The translations under genes and the position numbers were made by a program. A stretch of 64,000 bases of DNA from Selaginella tamariscina. Taxonomy: Eukaryota; Streptophyta; Lycopodiopsida; Selaginellales; Selaginellaceae. Positions 62,647 through 64,000 of the stretch are shown in pieces. The DNA lies in the NCBI GenBank assembly GCA_003024785.1, contig PUQB01000363.1, forward strand, positions 166,317 to 230,316, written 5' to 3'. The notes below the pieces were generated by a model that searched no databases, was not told where the DNA came from, and saw only the letters and a list, made by a program, of their open reading frames with translations. Every line of letters starts with the position of its first letter. The first letter of the stretch is position 1.

Positions 62647-63504
62647 GGCGGGATTAATCCCGCCCACCATGTAAGGGATGGTGAAATTAATCCCACCACC
62701 CTTCTCGGTTCCCTCCATTGGTATTTTGTAAACCTTCTCCGTCTCAGACAGAGTTAGTCGGGATTGATTCAACATACCAATGGGGTAATGAAGGTTCGGA
62801 GATTAATCTCGCCACCGGGTAATGAAGGTTCGGAGGCTAATCCCGCCGCCCTCTCGTAAATCATGCGCTCACACATATATATTGGCTGCGGCATTTTTGA
62901 ACAGGGATGGGTGGGGGCGGGATTAATCCCGCCGCCCAGGGAATTCACGCAGGACATGAACGGCGGGATTAATCCCGCCGCCCTCCGCGAAGGGCATGAG
63001 CGTGGGGCCGGATAATCCCGCCGTTCATGTCCTGCGTGAATTCCCTGGGCGGCGGGATTAATCCCGCCGCTCTACGACAAACCGAAGAGCGGCGGGATTA
63101 ATCCTGCCGCCCATTCCCTGTAAATGCCCTGCGCGGAATCCGGCGGGATTAATCCCGCCCATTAGAACCTTCACACAGGCCATTGCCGGCGAGATAAATC
63201 CCGCCGCATTCCGCGCAGGGCATGGATGAGCGGCGGGATTAATCCCGCCGCCGAGGCCCCTCACGCAGGCTATGGGCGGCGGGATTAATCCCGCCGCTCT
63301 TCGGTTTGTCGTAGAGCGGCGGGATTAATCCCGCCGCCCATAGCCTGCGTGAAGGGCCTCGGCGGCGGGATTAATCCCGCCGCTCACCCATGCCTGAAGG
63401 GCCTCGGCGGCGGGATTAATCCCGCCGCCATGGCCCCAACTATATAGCGGCGGGATTAATCCCGCCGCCGAGGCTATAAACCTATAGGCGGGATTAATCC
63501 CGCC

Positions 63505-64000
63505 TCGAGGCTTAGCGAGATAAAAACACACACATATATATATGTGTGTTATATATATATATATATGTATGTATGTATGTATGTATAGGAGTGTACGTGT
63601 GTGTGCAAGAGATAAATAAATAAATAAAATTATACAGTACTGGTACACCTAATATGTGTGTACATAGGTATATATATGTGTGTATATGTATATCGTGTGT
63701 ATGCGTGTGAGCGAAACAAATAAAATCATACAGATAAACCAAACACTACACAGGAGTGTGCGTGTGTGTTGCGAAAAGATAAAACTAATAAATAAATAAA
63801 ATTATACAGATAAACACACACATATATATGTGTGTATATAGATATATAATCTATAGAGAAAGAGAGAGAGTCTGTGAATATATAAGCATATATATAACTA
63901 GTGTTGTATGTATGTATATATGTATATAGGTATATATATGTGTATATGTATATTGTGTGTGTATGCGTGTGTGAGCGAAACAAATAAATCATACAGATAA
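63505..64000. repeat. Microsatellite and tandem AT-rich block
   Basis: Runs of (AC)n/(TATG)n/(GTAT)n/(AAAT)n. A segment of about 70 bp ending GCGAAACAAATAAA-TCATACAGATAA (63666-63736) recurs about 262 bp later (63928-64000), so a longer tandem unit underlies the simple repeats. No gene was seen; it runs off the window end. Confidence 0.8.

Larger units (their letters stand above)
61926..63504. repeat. Array of about 35 copies of palindrome GGCGGGATTAATCCCGCC
   Basis: 18 perfect copies start at 62289, 62335, 62378, 62423, 62467, 62513, 62647, 62916, 62962, 63051, 63142, 63232, 63278, 63318, 63364, 63409, 63449 and 63487. Variants with one or two changes lie at 61968, 62100, 62557, 62603, 63006, 63091 and 63188, with weaker ones at 61926, 62013, 62056, 62135, 62683, 62800 and 62834. 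Spacing is mostly 43-46 bp (range about 38-51). Several right-hand copies extend to a 22-bp palindrome by an outer GC pair. The copies nearest the gene (61926-62117) are the most degenerate. GC-rich within AT-rich flanks. Spacers of about 22-28 bp are related to each other, in direct and inverted order. No coding role is supported. Confidence 0.97.

Noticed and set aside
62289-63504. CRISPR-like array (short palindromic repeats with 22-28 bp spacers)
   Set aside because: The setting is eukaryotic, the repeats are true palindromes, the spacers are related to one another in direct and inverted order, and there are no cas genes.
62407-63648. Open frames encoding GGGINPA / AGLIPP repeat peptides
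   Set aside because: They are read-through of the palindrome on both strands; the palindrome has no stop in these frames. No start context, splice signal or known domain.

Overview
The window looks like nuclear DNA of a land plant or close relative. It holds chromodomain Ty3/gypsy elements, a second Ty3/gypsy family with a long non-pol 3' region (as in plant Athila/Tat-type elements), and a plant-type FCP1-like gene. The one multi-exon gene that can be modelled has introns of only 53-63 bp, which recalls Selaginella, but species and lineage cannot be fixed from the sequence alone.

About 88% of the window (1-56757) is retrotransposon. Element A (1-5527) stands alone on the left. The rest is a deep nest. 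The outermost element, J (minus strand, 7407 to about 56757), holds a gypsy fragment I (9050-11045), a chromodomain element B (11715-42075) and an opposite-strand pol block H. B was hit by a long non-coding LTR element (13850-21042), by C (21405-33922, itself split by E at 23965-30097) and by D (36396-41201). H was hit by G (44662-53110). Direct repeats at element ends support this order. A, B, C and E are one family, and all four copies carry a self-complementary LTR/leader layout typical of self-primed (Tf1-type) reverse transcription. All these elements are fossils with multiple breaks, apart from the non-coding one, which never needed a protein.

The right end (56758-64000) is different. 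Two host genes run on the minus strand: an FCP1/NIF-type HAD-fold gene (57047-58290) and a five-exon, about 900-residue gene (58655-61593). The second protein appears to join a ParB/sulfiredoxin-like domain to a degenerate beta-class DNA-methyltransferase-like domain. Just upstream of it, after a near-perfect 24-bp hairpin (61736-61822), lies the most striking object in the window: about 35 copies, 18 of them perfect, of the palindrome GGCGGGATTAATCCCGCC, spaced about every 45 bp over 1.58 kb (61926-63504). Some spacers are repeated in inverted orientation, and there is a 178-bp higher-order unit. An 18-mer variant of the palindrome found in the array (63188-63205) also sits, base for base, inside intron 2 of the ParB-like gene (60162-60179). 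A site array beside a gene for a ParB-like/methyltransferase-like protein resembles a parS/ParB or self-regulated DNA-binding system; that functional link is inference. Microsatellite DNA fills 63505-64000.
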